Below are positions 1 through 11,758 of a DNA stretch of 64,000 bases, in pieces. Position 1 is the stretch's first letter, and every line of letters starts with the position of its first letter. Source of the DNA: Saposhnikovia divaricata (Eukaryota; Streptophyta; Magnoliopsida; Apiales; Apiaceae); contig CM071599.1 in NCBI GenBank assembly GCA_036435485.1, forward strand, positions 8,520,803 through 8,584,802, given 5' to 3'. Both the position numbers and the translations under genes were made by a program. The notes beneath the pieces are model-generated. The model searched no databases. It was not told the DNA's origin and worked only from the letters and a program-made list of their open reading frames with translations.

Positions 1-140
1 AATTGTATCAATTACCTTGTCTTCATTTAGTGTTGATTTCTTGTGACTTCTTGTTCTTGATTGTCTTCTGGTTAAGTATCTTTTCCTTTAGATGAGTTAC
101 ATTAGTTATAGTGTTACAAGTTTACACACTCTGCCTTTCA
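1..140 (-). repeat. 3' LTR of Sirevirus A, 5'-most 140 bp
   Basis: This is a direct copy of 17177-17316, matching at every base I compared. On the minus strand it begins TGAAAGGCAG directly after a polypurine tract, so it is the start of the 3' LTR. The rest lies left of the window. Confidence 0.92.
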
Positions 141-153
141 ATCAACCCCTATT
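141..153 (-). other. Polypurine tract of Sirevirus A
   Basis: On the minus strand the bases just before the LTR start read AATAGGGGTTGAT. This is purine-rich, lies at the LTR edge, and resembles the AATAGGGGAGAT tract of element C. It is the likely plus-strand DNA primer site. Confidence 0.75.
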
Positions 154-484
154 TGATTGTCTAACAATGACATTCAAATAAATGAAGGATAACTCAACTA
201 AACAATGAGACGAGAAAAGATAATTAACATTACAGTCTTGAATAATATACAATTGAAAAGTACTTGAAAACAATACAATGAACTTAAACTAGAAACAGAA
301 TTCGAACTTCGAATTAAAGATCATTTGAGTGATTCCTATCACCTGGATTATTTCATACCTTTTAGTCAAACTTGTATCACCTTATTGGATTCACTCTAAG
401 GTGAATTTTCCTCAAGTGAGTTAAAGCAACCGAAAGACATGAAGTTTTTCCAACTTCAAGTTCACACCACTCTGACCTTTAACC
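154..484. other. Non-coding 3' untranslated stretch of Sirevirus A
   Basis: This lies between the env-like ORF stop and the PPT. It is AT-rich and I see no gene, clear repeat or conserved motif in it. Confidence 0.6.
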
Positions 485-3400
485 CTAATTCCGTTTCCTC
501 TTTCTAGCTTCAGCAGCTTGGTCTTTCTCTTCTTTCTGCCTTTTTCGCTTCTCCTTCTGCTGCTGTTCTTTCTTGTACACTGGATCGCGAAGCTGCTTCC
601 ACCTAGCATTCAACAGACTTACAGCTTCCATTTCTAGAGGATTCTTGGGTTCTGGATAAGGATGTTTGAAAAGCCTTCTGAGTTTGTCCACCTCCTGAGT
701 AGTTCTGATCTTTGGAATGTCCTCAAAGTTCTTCATTATGAGCTGAGGTTTCCAGTGAGATTTATCAGCTTTAAACTGACAATAGATCATCTTGGGGTAG
801 CCCTTGACACGGTCAGTATTGTAGACACTGGCCGCATCTCGCTCCATCCGCTTCTTTTCCACTACTACTTCAGACAGGTAACTCATGAGTCTCTGCTTTT
901 CTTCCACAAACTTATCTTCCACTTCGCCCCATTTAAATACATATAATACTCTCTCCAGAAATGCAGCATCTTGAGTCCGTAGCAGCCATTTTCTACTCAT
1001 ATGCAAGATTGTTTGATTCTGGTCTGCATCTATGAATACTAAGGCATCAGCTGTATCTTCAACATAAGCGTGTATCCAGTATACACTATCACTTCCTGGA
1101 ACACCAATTGCCTCCCTTATCTCTCCTTGTTCCAGTGCTCCAGAGGGAAGAGTCAGAGCTTCATCTACATTCTTCATGGCTTGAAGAATATTCCATTTCT
1201 TCTCTATCAGCTCCGGCTCAATCTTCACGTCATCTAGAGGGTTTGGAGCAATGATATCACACTTCCACACCTCATTGCTCTTCTTGAATATGACTCTTTC
1301 AATGATCTTCACGGATTTATCTTTAAGCTCAGAAGCGAATCCCTTACTCATCATTTGTCTACAGACAGCTTTGAGAGATTCCACTGAAAGCTCCGTTAAG
1401 TCATTTTCCTCCATGCTAACCCTCTTCATCTTCCCGTCAACTACCATACGGACAAAATTTGGATATGCTGAGAATTCTGGACCCTTGTCCTCTGCTAGCT
1501 GCATTAACTGATCCCTGTACAGAATGCTTAACTCCTCAGATTGAGAGTATTGAATTTTGGTTGCTAGCAAGAACAACTCTGACGCAGATCTTCTCGTTAT
1601 GAATTGGTCATCCACATATAGGAAAGATGTTGGGACTCCTTCTACCAGAGACAAAATAACCTGCCACTCCTTAAGTGTTGCATTGTATCCAACCCTGACT
1701 TTAGAAATTAATCTCTTCAAAGCATTTATATAGTCCACAGTCATTGGATTCTGCAAATTCAAGTTGTAGAACAGATCATCTGCCTCCTTGTTATGAACTC
1801 CTTTCGCACAGGATCCCATCAATATCTTCCTTGCTTCATCCCATTTCTGTCCTATCCTTCGTTTGTCCAGATCAACTTGAGGATCAGCTAGCCTTGCAAG
1901 CTCATGATCGTACTGCTTCCCTTGGATCTCCACTTTCTTTTCTAGGAAGGCAGCACGTTCTTGCATCATCTTCATTTTATGGAACTGAGCTTGTTCCAAT
2001 GCTAACTGTTAAGCTTTAAGGGTTTCCTCATCAACAGGAATTTCTTCAGGCATTCCGGAAGACATCCCAGCACCTCCACCTTGTTCCTTCAAAGATCTTT
2101 TTATAGCATGTGCCAAAGGTACGTCTTCCATATCAGAATCTGAGTCAAGTACCTCCTGTACTGTTTCCTGATGACTCAGGTCAACGAATGGTTCATCAAC
2201 CATCATTGCCTTACCCTTTCTCCTCCTCAGAGCCTCTTCATCAACAGACGGCTCAATTTCTGGTTCCTTGACAAGATCAGCGGGTTCTTCAATTTCTTCG
2301 ATGTGAACTGTCTGCTGTCTCGTCTCCTTTCCACTCTCCCCCTTAGGTGAGTTATCCTGAGCTCCACCTTGGTCTTCAGATCCACCAGCTGCATAAGAAC
2401 CTCCAAAACCAGAACCAGAGGCTCCCGCTCCACTAGCACCACCTACACCAGCATCGGGGGGAGGTTGTTGGGACTCGAAACATTCCGGGGGCACAAAACT
2501 CCTGACTGCGAACATCATTCTACTGATCTCCACAGCCATTGTATGCATTGTAGACTCCATTGCCCCCATCCTCTCAATGAGAGTGCTTCCCAAGACACCA
2601 CCAGCATGGCCCAAGTCATTGACCTTATTTGTCAAAGCATCAAAAGCTGTAGCTTGACTTGCCATTCTTGCTGCGTAGTCGTCTAGAGCCCGTTGATTGT
2701 TTCCAATGTTAATCCCGAACTGCCCCATCGTCTGTCCGAACTGCCTCATCTGATTTTCCATAGAAGTCATACGCGTATCAAGATTTTCAATGTTAAGGGA
2801 CGGTGTTTGGTTTAGGTGACCTCGCTCTAATACTCGTTCTGTTGGTATTTGGCGCTCGGTTTCGGGCCTTAAAAATGAAGGTCCCTCTCTCCCTAACCTC
2901 TCACACACACTCCATGTCTCACGCTCGTGTATGTCTTCAATTATTGATCCGAAATATGAAGCAGAACCTGCAGAAACTGGATAAGCAATATAATTGGCAG
3001 TTATGGGATCAATTTCTGTTTGTTCCTGAGTTGGAATCTCAGGCTGAGAGGCTGCAAAGTGTTCTTGTACGACATCAGAACCGATCCTCTTTGCAGCATC
3101 AGTACGTACCGGTGAAGGTACGGCTGAAGTTGTTAAAACTCCATGTCCTTTTGAAGCAACAGGATCTTCAAAAGGTACATAATTGTCATCAAAATCCCTA
3201 TGTGCAGATTGTTTAAGGGGAGAACCACTCTCGTGAGGTGGAGTGGTTGCGTGTGACACACTAGGGTTTGACTGGGGTTTTGAAGTAGCAGCATGAGAAA
3301 TTTTGGCTTTCTTTCGAATAAGTTGCTGCTCTTCGGGTTCACTCTCCTCATCATCTCCTACATATACATGTGCTGGCTTTCTGACTTCCATTAACAGGGG

Positions 3401-4542
3401 TGAAAGAGAATAAGAATGTGTATCAGGCTCAGAAATATAGCTCTCACACTGGGATAGATTCTGCGGGTTAGCAGTCTCTTGGGTCTTGGAATCAGATACA
3501 TAAGAGGAGGAATGAATAGTATGCAGGGAGAGATTACCTGATTCATTACCTTGTGCCTCATCGCTTTGCTCATCAGGAATCCCATCAAATGCCTCAGCAT
3601 GAGCAGATGGATTCTGAGCATATGAAGAAACTTGCGATGATTCCTCCAAATTGGTAACTCCTGCATCATATCTAAGCCACATTTGTATATTTTCAGGAAT
3701 TGACATATGTTTACCTTGATGTTTATCCTGATTAGCAATAGTTGAAAGTGACTTAGTGCCCATCCCTAGCGATGCAGATGTTGGGCTTCTGGCAAATCCC
3801 TGTCTAACAGCAAGAGCATCCTTCGGTATTAAATCATTTATCAGCATTTGAAGGAACCGAGGAAACCAGCAGACAACATCAGTTGTAGTGATATCTCTGC
3901 TTGCAGGAGATCCCATTGAAGCCACTATCTCAGAGAGAACTATGCGTCCATAATTTATATCCAGTTCTCTTGCTAGGGCAACTGCAAAGGTTTGCATTGG
4001 AATTGGAATTTGATGAAAGTCTTTTTCGCGTGCCCGAAAACATCTTGTGATGGCCTCGAAAAAGTAATTCCATTCCACATGGAAGAATTGTTTTTGGATG
4101 TTTCCAGTGATCCGGCCAGTCGGAGGATAACATCCTATTTCTTCAAAGAATGTGAGGCGTTGTTCCGCTGTAGGTTCGGGATCATAAGTATCTTTGATCG
4201 GAATCCCAGAACCCTGTTGACAATTTCTTCAGTCACCTCATATTCCTGACCCGCTAAGGTAAACCTGAAATCGAAGGGGGTTGTTTTACTCCCAAAAGTA
4301 ACCGCACTAGTCCATAATTGCTGTAAAGCATCATGTACTAGTGTAGGTTTAGCAGTAAAAGCATGGCTAGCTTTGGAGTACAAATTAAGAAATCGTATCC
4401 AAAACTTAAACCGCGGGAGTTGATCACCAATTTCCGTAGAAATATTATAAAAATTGTTTTTAGCAAGTGAAAATTGGTGAGCCATTTTAATTAAATGTTT
4501 TTCTTTAAAAGATGTGAAATTTTTTTTAATTTTGAAAAACAA
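485..4542 (-). pseudogene. Sirevirus env-like extra ORF of element A, broken twice
   Basis: Three open pieces (4542-4135, 4078-2009 and 1999-485) belong to one reading unit of about 1,350 codons. The first two are joined across a one-base frame change near 4195. The last two are in the same frame, separated only by a TAA at 2011-2009. The N-terminal 250 residues resemble the globular start of the extra ORF in element D (62325 leftward) and the decayed one in C. The middle is rich in Ser, Pro, Gln and Glu with an acidic Ser stretch (DSDSDMEDVP). The C-terminal part has a charged helix (residues MEQAQFHKMKMMQERAAFLE onward) and ends in a basic Lys/Arg/Glu tail. Sireviruses are known to carry such an ORF between RNase H and the 3' LTR, often called env-like. 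I see no convincing signal peptide or membrane anchor, so an envelope role is unproven. The spacer on its 5' side (5060-5875) is packed with hairpins. Confidence 0.8.
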
Positions 4543-5059
4543 ATAATTTACGAATTAACAGTTTTATCCCTTTTAATTTTTCGAGAATATCAAAAGACAA
4601 TCTGAAAAGTTAAACTACGGAATATGAACAGTTGCCAATTACTAAATCTGAATATTCAATGAAGATGAATATTCGTGTGTATACCAGTGAAATCGTGTGT
4701 TTATATGGATGAAGAATGTGGAAATCGTGTTTTGAACAGTTACACAAACAATTGATGTTTGTGTGTATGTATATGCGCGTGTATATGCGGTTACAAAACA
4801 CACCAACACAAATATTAATGATAACACAGTGAATAGCAGTCAAAAATTTGGCAGTAATTCGTGATTAGTATGAGTTTAATCACAAAAACACGGATTAATG
4901 GTATAAAGTTTATGAAATCGCCTTGCTTTTGTGAAACGGCTGCTGTAAAAATGGAATTAGGTAAAGTGAATGATGCATCGAGTTAGAGATGTATATATAG
5001 ATGATTGTGAAATGACAAAAGTATCCCTGTTAAAAAGAGTGTTAAAGTCTAAGTACATA
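4543..5059. other. Leader of env-like ORF, no gene seen
   Basis: AT-rich sequence between the repeat block and the ATG of the env-like ORF (4542 on the minus strand). It contains short alternating purine-pyrimidine stretches near 4755-4790. The small ORFs here show no recognisable protein. Confidence 0.5.
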
Positions 5060-5875
5060 CAGGGAGGACTTAAGTCGAACTCTATCTCGAACATCTCTAT
5101 CTCGAACATCAAGTCGAACTTCGAGATGAAGTTCGAGATAGAGGTTAACTCGAACAAATAAGCACAAGTAAGCACTTTAACCAATTTTACAGCAAAAACC
5201 TATAGGGAAATCCTATCTCGAACATTATTGATTTGTAGTAAACTTGGAAAATTCCCCTCTAGAAAAAGAAACAGGGAAATTCGAGATACATTTCGAGTTA
5301 GAAATTTAACTCTATCTCGAACATCAAGTCGAAATTCGAGTTGAGTTTCGAGATAGAGACTAACTCGAAGTTATTCTCAATACTTTCCAAAATACCCCCT
5401 TGAAGCAAAAACTACAGGGTAATTCAAGATATGTTTCGAGTTAGGAGTGTAACTCGAAAAAAAATTCCCTTTAGCTTAACTGAGAACTCTATCTCGAACA
5501 TCAAGTCGAATTTCGAGTTGAGTTTCGAGATAGACTAAGAACTCTATCTCGAACATCAAGTCGAAATTCGAGTTGAGTTTCGAGATAGACTAACTCGAAG
5601 TTAATTCTCAGTTCTTTTCAAAATATTCCCTTAATGGAAATCTCATCTCAACCTTTGAGATAAAATTCGAGATAGACTTTATCTCGAATATTTTGAAGAT
5701 AGAACTAGGCACACTGGTAACTCGAACTCGAACTCGAAGTCGAATTTCGAGATGAATTTCGAGATAGCCAACTCGAAATTCTTCCCAGACTTAGAATTTT
5801 CAAAACTTCACTCTGACAGCTTAAGTCGAAATTCAAGTCGAATTTCTAGATGAGTTTCGAGATAGAACCTAACTC
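5060..5875. repeat. Cluster of TTCGA-based inverted repeats in pol-env spacer of A
   Basis: A module of about 50 bp recurs at least six times (starts near 5086, 5312, 5486, 5542, 5655 and 5735). Each has the left arm TCTATCTCGAAC and the right arm TTTCGAGATAGA, with ATCAAGTCGAAATTCGAG between, so each can fold as a hairpin. AACTCGAAG follows several copies. The block lies between RNase H and the env-like ORF; elements C and D have different repeats at the same place. Confidence 0.85.
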
Positions 5876-6181
5876 GAAATATTGAAGTTTTTTAATTCTA
5901 AGGCCTCTAATTACATGAAAATCATAGGTAAATTCATCTAAAAATCATGCAATATTTAGAATATTATGAATTTAACTCCCCCTATGATCATGCAATCTAA
6001 CAAGCATAAATTCACAGATTTGTGCTATAAAAGACACTTAAAACACAATGAATTCATGCAAAATCACACTATATGCAACCTATAACAATCATTAATTAGG
6101 CATTTTAAAGTCTTAGCACATAATGATTGAGTAGCTTGCACATACAAACATAAACATGGATTTTACAGATAGAAGGCTTTA
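5876..6181. other. Spacer directly after RNase H of A, no gene seen
   Basis: AT-rich sequence following the pol stop codon on the minus strand. No gene or repeat recognised. Confidence 0.5.
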
Positions 6182-8601
6182 CTAACTTGTGTTAAGCATT
6201 CCCAATTCACCAACCAATCTATTGAATGTTACTTCATCAAGAGGTTTGGTGAATATATCTGCAATTTGTTGCATTGTGGGCACAAAATGTAGCTCCACAG
6301 TCCCCTCCTCGACATGTTCTCTTATGAAGTGATACCTGATGTCTATGTGCTTGGTTCTTGAGTGATCTACAGGATTGTTGGTTATGACAATGGCACTTGT
6401 GTTGTCACACATAATTGGAATTTTCTTGTGCTCCATGCCATAATCCTTCAATTGGTTCCTCATCCACAGTATTTGAGCTACACAGCTTCCAGCAGCAATG
6501 TACTCAGCTTCAGCAGTAGAAGTAGATACTGTATGTTGCTTTTTACTTTGCCAGGACACCAATCTTCTGCCAAGAAATTGACAAGCACCAGATGTGCTTT
6601 TCCTATCAATCCTGCAACCTGCATAGTCTGAATCCGAATAGCCAATTAGATTAAAACCTGTATCTCTTGGATACCAAATCCCTAGATTTGGTGTGCCCTT
6701 GAGATACCTAAAAATTCTTTTGACGGCTACGAGATGTGATTCTCTAGGATCCGCTTGGAACCTTGCACATAAACAAGTTGCGAACATTATATCGGGTCTA
6801 CTTGCAGTTAAATAGAGGAGTGAGCCAATCATTCCTCGATAGCTTGTGATGTCAACTGATTTACCTGATTTGTCTTCATCAAGCTTCGTGGCTGTTGCCA
6901 TGGGAGTCTTAGCTGGTGATGCATCTTCTAGATTATACTTCTTGAGTAAATCTCTGACGTACTTGGATTGACAGATAAAGATACCATCTTTTCTTTGACT
7001 GATCTGTAATCCAAGGAAGAAGGACAGCTCTCCCATCATGCTCATCTCATATTTTTCCTGCATTAGCTTGGCAAATTTCTCGCACAAGCGCTCATTAGAT
7101 GACCCAAAAATAATATCGTCCACATAGACTTGAACAAGTATTAAGTCATTTCTTACATTTTTATAGAACAATGTTTTATCAATTACTCCCCTAGTAAAAC
7201 AATTTTCAATTAAGAATAAAGATAGGGTTTCATACCATCGCCTTGGGGATTGCTTGAGGCCATAGACAGATTTGAAGAAAAGATACACAAAATCTACATG
7301 TTCTGGATCAATGAAGCCTGGCGGCTGTTCCAGATACACTTCTTCTTCTAACTCTCCGTTCAGGAAGGCACTTTTCACATCCATCTGGAAAACCTGGAAG
7401 TTCTTATGTGCTGCAAATGCCAAGAACATCCTGACTGCCTCAAGTCTTGCAACCGGTGCATAGGTTTCATCATAATCAATTCCTTCTCGCTGAGAATAAC
7501 CTTTTGCAACCAAACGAGCCTTGTTTCGTGTTACAAGTCCGTTTTCATCCAGTTTATTTCTGAATACCCACCTAGCTCCAATTACTGATATGTTCTTTGG
7601 TCGGGGTACCAGTTTCCAAACTTTCTGCCTTTCAAACTGATTGAGTTCCTCTTGCATTGCAATCACCCAATCAGCATCACCAAGAGCTTCTTCTATTTCT
7701 TTAGGTTCAAGCTTGGATAAGAACCCAGAATATAAGGAAATATTAGCCAGGTCAGCTCTTGCAGTTCTTCTAGTAGTCACACCAGCATCTGGATCACCAA
7801 TAATTAACTCAAACGGATGGTCTCTATTCCATACCCGTTCACCGGAAAATTGTCTTGATGATTCAGCTTGACTTTCTGAGTTGTGGTGCTGACTACTTAG
7901 ATTATTTTCACTAACTCCCCCTGAGTTAGTGCCAGCTCCTACAGAACTAGAGTCAACTCGACTCGAGCCTTGAACAATAGTCCTTGAGCTGCTATTTACT
8001 CCCCCTGAGTTGTTGCTGGTTCGTACTGAAGAAGTCTCTCCTGATCTTGTAGAATTAGCTTGTTCACTAGACTCAGGTTCTTCATGTACGCTTGGAACAT
8101 TTAATGGAACAACCAACTCAGGTTCATCTTCAAGATCTTCTAAGTCCAGATTCTGAAATTTTAGGGACTCAGGTTCACTAGAATCTCTTGAAATTGATGA
8201 GAGTTTGGTATCGTCGAATCTGACGTTGTAGCTTTCAGTCACTTTTCGATCATTCACTAAGAACACCCTATAAGCTGCCACCACATCTGTAGAGTAACCA
8301 ACAAAGATTCCTTCACGAGCTTTTGCTGCAAACTTGCCTAGATTTTCATCATCTATAAGCACATAGCATTTTGCTCTGAAGACATGAAAGTATTTGATTG
8401 TTGGTCTTCTGTTGTTCATTAGCTCACATGGTGTCTTTTCTTTATCTTTTATGATCAAGGTTCTATTTTGAGTGTAACAAGCGGTACTCACTGCTTCGGC
8501 CCAGAAGTACAAAGGAAGTTTCGAATCATACAACAAAGTTCTTGCTGCTTCAACCAAAGTTCTATTCTTCCTTTCAACTACTCCATTTTGCTGTGGAGTA
8601 G
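6182..8601 (-). pseudogene. Ty1/copia pol of element A: integrase C-terminus, reverse transcriptase, RNase H
   Basis: This open frame of about 800 codons lacks its 5' part. It opens inside the integrase at TPQQNGVVERKNR, which contains the catalytic Glu of the DDE triad. It continues through the RVT_2 reverse transcriptase (ARWVFRNKLDENG, then QMDVKSAFLNG, then YVDDIIFGS near 7115-7127) and ends in RNase H (DSDYAGC, STSTAEAEYIAAGS, DNTSAI, HSRTKHIDIRYHF, DIFTKPL). From RT to the end there is no stop or frameshift. Protease, the zinc-binding domain and two catalytic Asp residues of integrase are missing, removed together with the inner part of the Ty3/gypsy insertion. The first 12 codons of the open frame (8638-8602) are foreign filler and not native integrase. 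A product could not support transposition alone. Confidence 0.9.
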
Positions 8602-8638
8602 TTGCCAGGACACCAATCTTCTGCCAAGAAATTGACAA
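8602..8638. repeat. 37-bp filler copy at deletion junction
   Basis: These 37 bases are identical, in the same orientation, to 6548-6584 inside the RNase H part of the same element. They sit exactly between A's integrase remnant and the Ty3/gypsy fragment, as expected of templated filler from end-joining repair. Confidence 0.85.
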
Positions 8639-9388
8639 CTACTCATTAACCTCACTTTGGTTTCGTAAATTATAACCTATGACATCTGCCTTCTCGTGGC
8701 AAATTATTACTGACAATATTCATACTGATTCATTTATAAAATGATATGGCACTTACTGCCTCATTCTCAACTATTCCTAGGGACTCTGCTCCTCGTCCTA
8801 TATCGCTGTCTTTGATAATCATACATCCCTCTAGCTCTTTCTTTGTTAAGATGAAAATCTCTAAGGATTCTCATCTATTTCCGTATAAGATCTCAAGTAA
8901 TTCTTCCAATCCTTCTTTCTTGCTGGTACTACATCTGGTAGTCCGGCTATGAATTCAACATGCATCTTCAGATCTCTTAATAATATCTCGGTTCTTTATA
9001 CTCACTTTTCTGAGCACCATATCTTAATCATCATAGTCATTCTGGCTGCGACCCTCATTACCCAAGGGTAAGCTCCTTATCCTAACAGGATTTTCCTTAT
9101 CTGCTGGAATCTCTTCCGGGTCTCCAGTAGGGTACTCCATCGAATTACCCGCTGATCTTCAGCATATAAAGCATCATCGCGCTGTTGCTCGTATGCCTCA
9201 AGGTCTGTCACCTTACTCGTCGATACGATATCGAGCTAAGTTACTATCATTATACTTACGAGTTCCCATAAGGGTTTTATATGTCATCACTACATTAAGT
9301 AGTCCGACTATGAACTTGGCAAGAGTTCTTATTATCTTATTGAATTTATTGTTTTAACGTCACCTCATCTCTGGGGTTTATAACGTAC
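8639..9388 (-). other. Internal leader of the Ty3/gypsy fragment
   Basis: Sequence downstream of the PBS on the minus strand. Short open stretches such as GDPEEIPADKENPVRIRSLP (near 9130-9070) may be the start of a gag, but stops follow. It ends abruptly at the filler. Confidence 0.5.
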
Positions 9389-9400
9389 GCTCTGATACCA
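9389..9400 (-). other. Primer-binding site (initiator tRNA-Met type) of the Ty3/gypsy fragment
   Basis: Minus-strand TGGTATCAGAGC, four bases inside the LTR end at 9405. It is complementary to the 3' end of plant initiator tRNA-Met. Confidence 0.88.
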
Positions 9401-10894
9401 CTTCTGTAACACCCCCAGATCCGGGGTCCGGGATCCGGTGGTTACGGTTTCCAATTCTGTCCACAACAATTGAACTTTCCTTATCATAAAATAAATTACG
9501 TCTCTATAACCCAACACAACAATATAAAACACACCCGTTATAGTCCCAGAGATGAAATCAGAGTAACAATCAAATTTTTATTAATCACATTATGAGTTCT
9601 TACAATCCAAAAGAATTTCAATATAAATACATACTCTTTGCCATCCATTTACATAAGTCATACTAGACCATATTCTTGGTACTGGAAGAATAAATATATC
9701 CTACCAATAGCTTCTTCTTCAGCTCTGGTAGTCTCATCGTCCTCGCCCGCGTCGAGTGCGCCTTGTGCGAGTCATCTGGTCTAGCTGTTGTTGTGATATA
9801 ATAATAAAGCAAGGGTGAGCAATAGCCCACCAACAATAATATATTACTGAACGATAATGTATAACTGTTCAAAAGTATCTTTCAAACCATATGCTATGCA
9901 TTTACGGAAATGATGCCAGTATAATATGAACGATGAAGTTACAAGGTAACTTAAAGTATTTGTTTGTAGAAATATCTGCTACATCAAAAGTAAGCGTGAT
10001 ATTCTCATTGTCATTAAAAGAGGAACTTGCATGAAAAGATTGCAATTCCAATTATGAACACTTTTCCAGCTCTGCCAACAGTAATCATGTTGCAGGAAAT
10101 AAATAAGTTTGGATGATGAACCAATGATGGAGTATTCACCGCGCCCGCTGTTCCAATCTTGATGATCAGTCGAGATCGTACAGCTCAATTTATATTTACT
10201 ACCGGTAGAAGGAAGAACTGACGGCTTTACTTGTATACCGCCTTACTAGCTCTCCCCGGCCAACGGTTGGGCCAAAGGGGATGGACCGGCGCTACTCGGC
10301 CTCTTACACGACTCCTAGTTCAAATAGAATTCAGGATTCTGAATGTAACGTTCGTCCCCCTTTCCCCAAGTATAATACTTGTTGATAAGACTCCACAAAA
10401 TAGTCGTATCTAATTGGAATGGAAAATTTACCAATAACTCCCAAGCTATTACTTGGTAACGGATATCAACTTGTTCCAGTAATCTTACCCCTCGAAAGAT
10501 GAGAAGGTAAGCAATGACTTAATAAGTCAACAGCACCCGAGTTGCGGGTGAAGGGAATACTTTATGACCGGGAAGTCGACAAGATAAATAACATTTTCCA
10601 AGTAAGGTTCCCTTATTATTAAGGAGATAGACTCAAAGAAGAATGATGTCTGAGAACCTTTCTTGATGTAAGATTAATAATAATATGAATCCGAGATATT
10701 TTCTGTAATAATCGAAGAAGATAAACCTTATCGAGGTTATTCTAAGTATGGAATAAATATTCAGAGAATATTTATTGAATTAAAATATTTTACAGATTAT
10801 TTAGGAATATGAAAGAATATCTTTAATCAGGGTATTTCCCAAATAATTCTTGAAGAAATATCGAGAGAATATTTATTGCATAATTAAATAATCA

Positions 10895-11440
10895 AATGAA
10901 TATTCAAAATAATATTCATTACTTAATAAGTCCTGAAAGGAATATTTAAAATATTTAAAATAATATTCGATGATTAAATAGAACCCTGGATGAATATTCA
11001 AAATAATATTCATAAGTAATTAGGAATTTAAATGAATATTGATAAAGTAATATTCATTTAATGAATAATATTCTAAATGAATATCAAGTAATATTCATTT
11101 AGTAATCCAAGCTTTAAAGGAATATTTGATATAATATTCGATAAATAAATCAAGCTTCAGATGAATATTGAAGATAATATTCATCAAGTACTTAATATCT
11201 TAAATGAATTTTCAAGAGTATTATTTATTTAATAAAATAATATTCTAAATGAATATCCAAATAATATTCATTTAGTAGTCTCATCTTTAGAAGAATATTC
11301 GAAATAATAATCGATAATCCATTCGACTCTGAATGAATATTGAGAAATATTATTCGTTGAATAGTTACATTCAAATAATTATTTGAAGTAAGGATCGTTA
11401 AAATAAATAATCTCGAACGAATATTCAAATAATATTCGTC
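10895..11440. repeat. Array of about a dozen short AT-rich inverted repeats, period about 43 bp
   Basis: The motif ATGAATATT followed by a short spacer and AATATTCAT starts near 10895, 10938, 10989, 11031, 11076, 11116, 11159, 11248, 11331 and 11413. Each pair of arms can form a stem of 8-10 bp. Decayed copies (GAATATTCG-type arms) fill the gaps. Confidence 0.8.
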
Positions 11441-11687
11441 GCCCGAATAATGGAAAATATTTACTTAAATATTTTCCTCCGAGGTAATCTCTATATATCA
11501 AGAAATATTGACTCCCGGTCTATATTTGATGAATAAGATGTATACGCCCTTCTATGAGGGTCTTACAATAACTGGCTTATAGTTGCTACGATAGCTATCT
11601 AATTTATAAGCCAATAACAATCAGGGAACAAGCATAATGATATAACTTGAAAGTAGGCATGCATGCTATGGCATATGTATAACAGAA

Positions 11688-11690
<3 letters not shown>

Positions 11691-11754
<64 letters not shown>
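11691..11754. repeat. (AT)n microsatellite, about 32 units
   Basis: Uninterrupted alternating A and T over about 64 bases within the Ty3/gypsy LTR. Confidence 0.97.
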
Positions 11755-11758
<4 letters not shown>

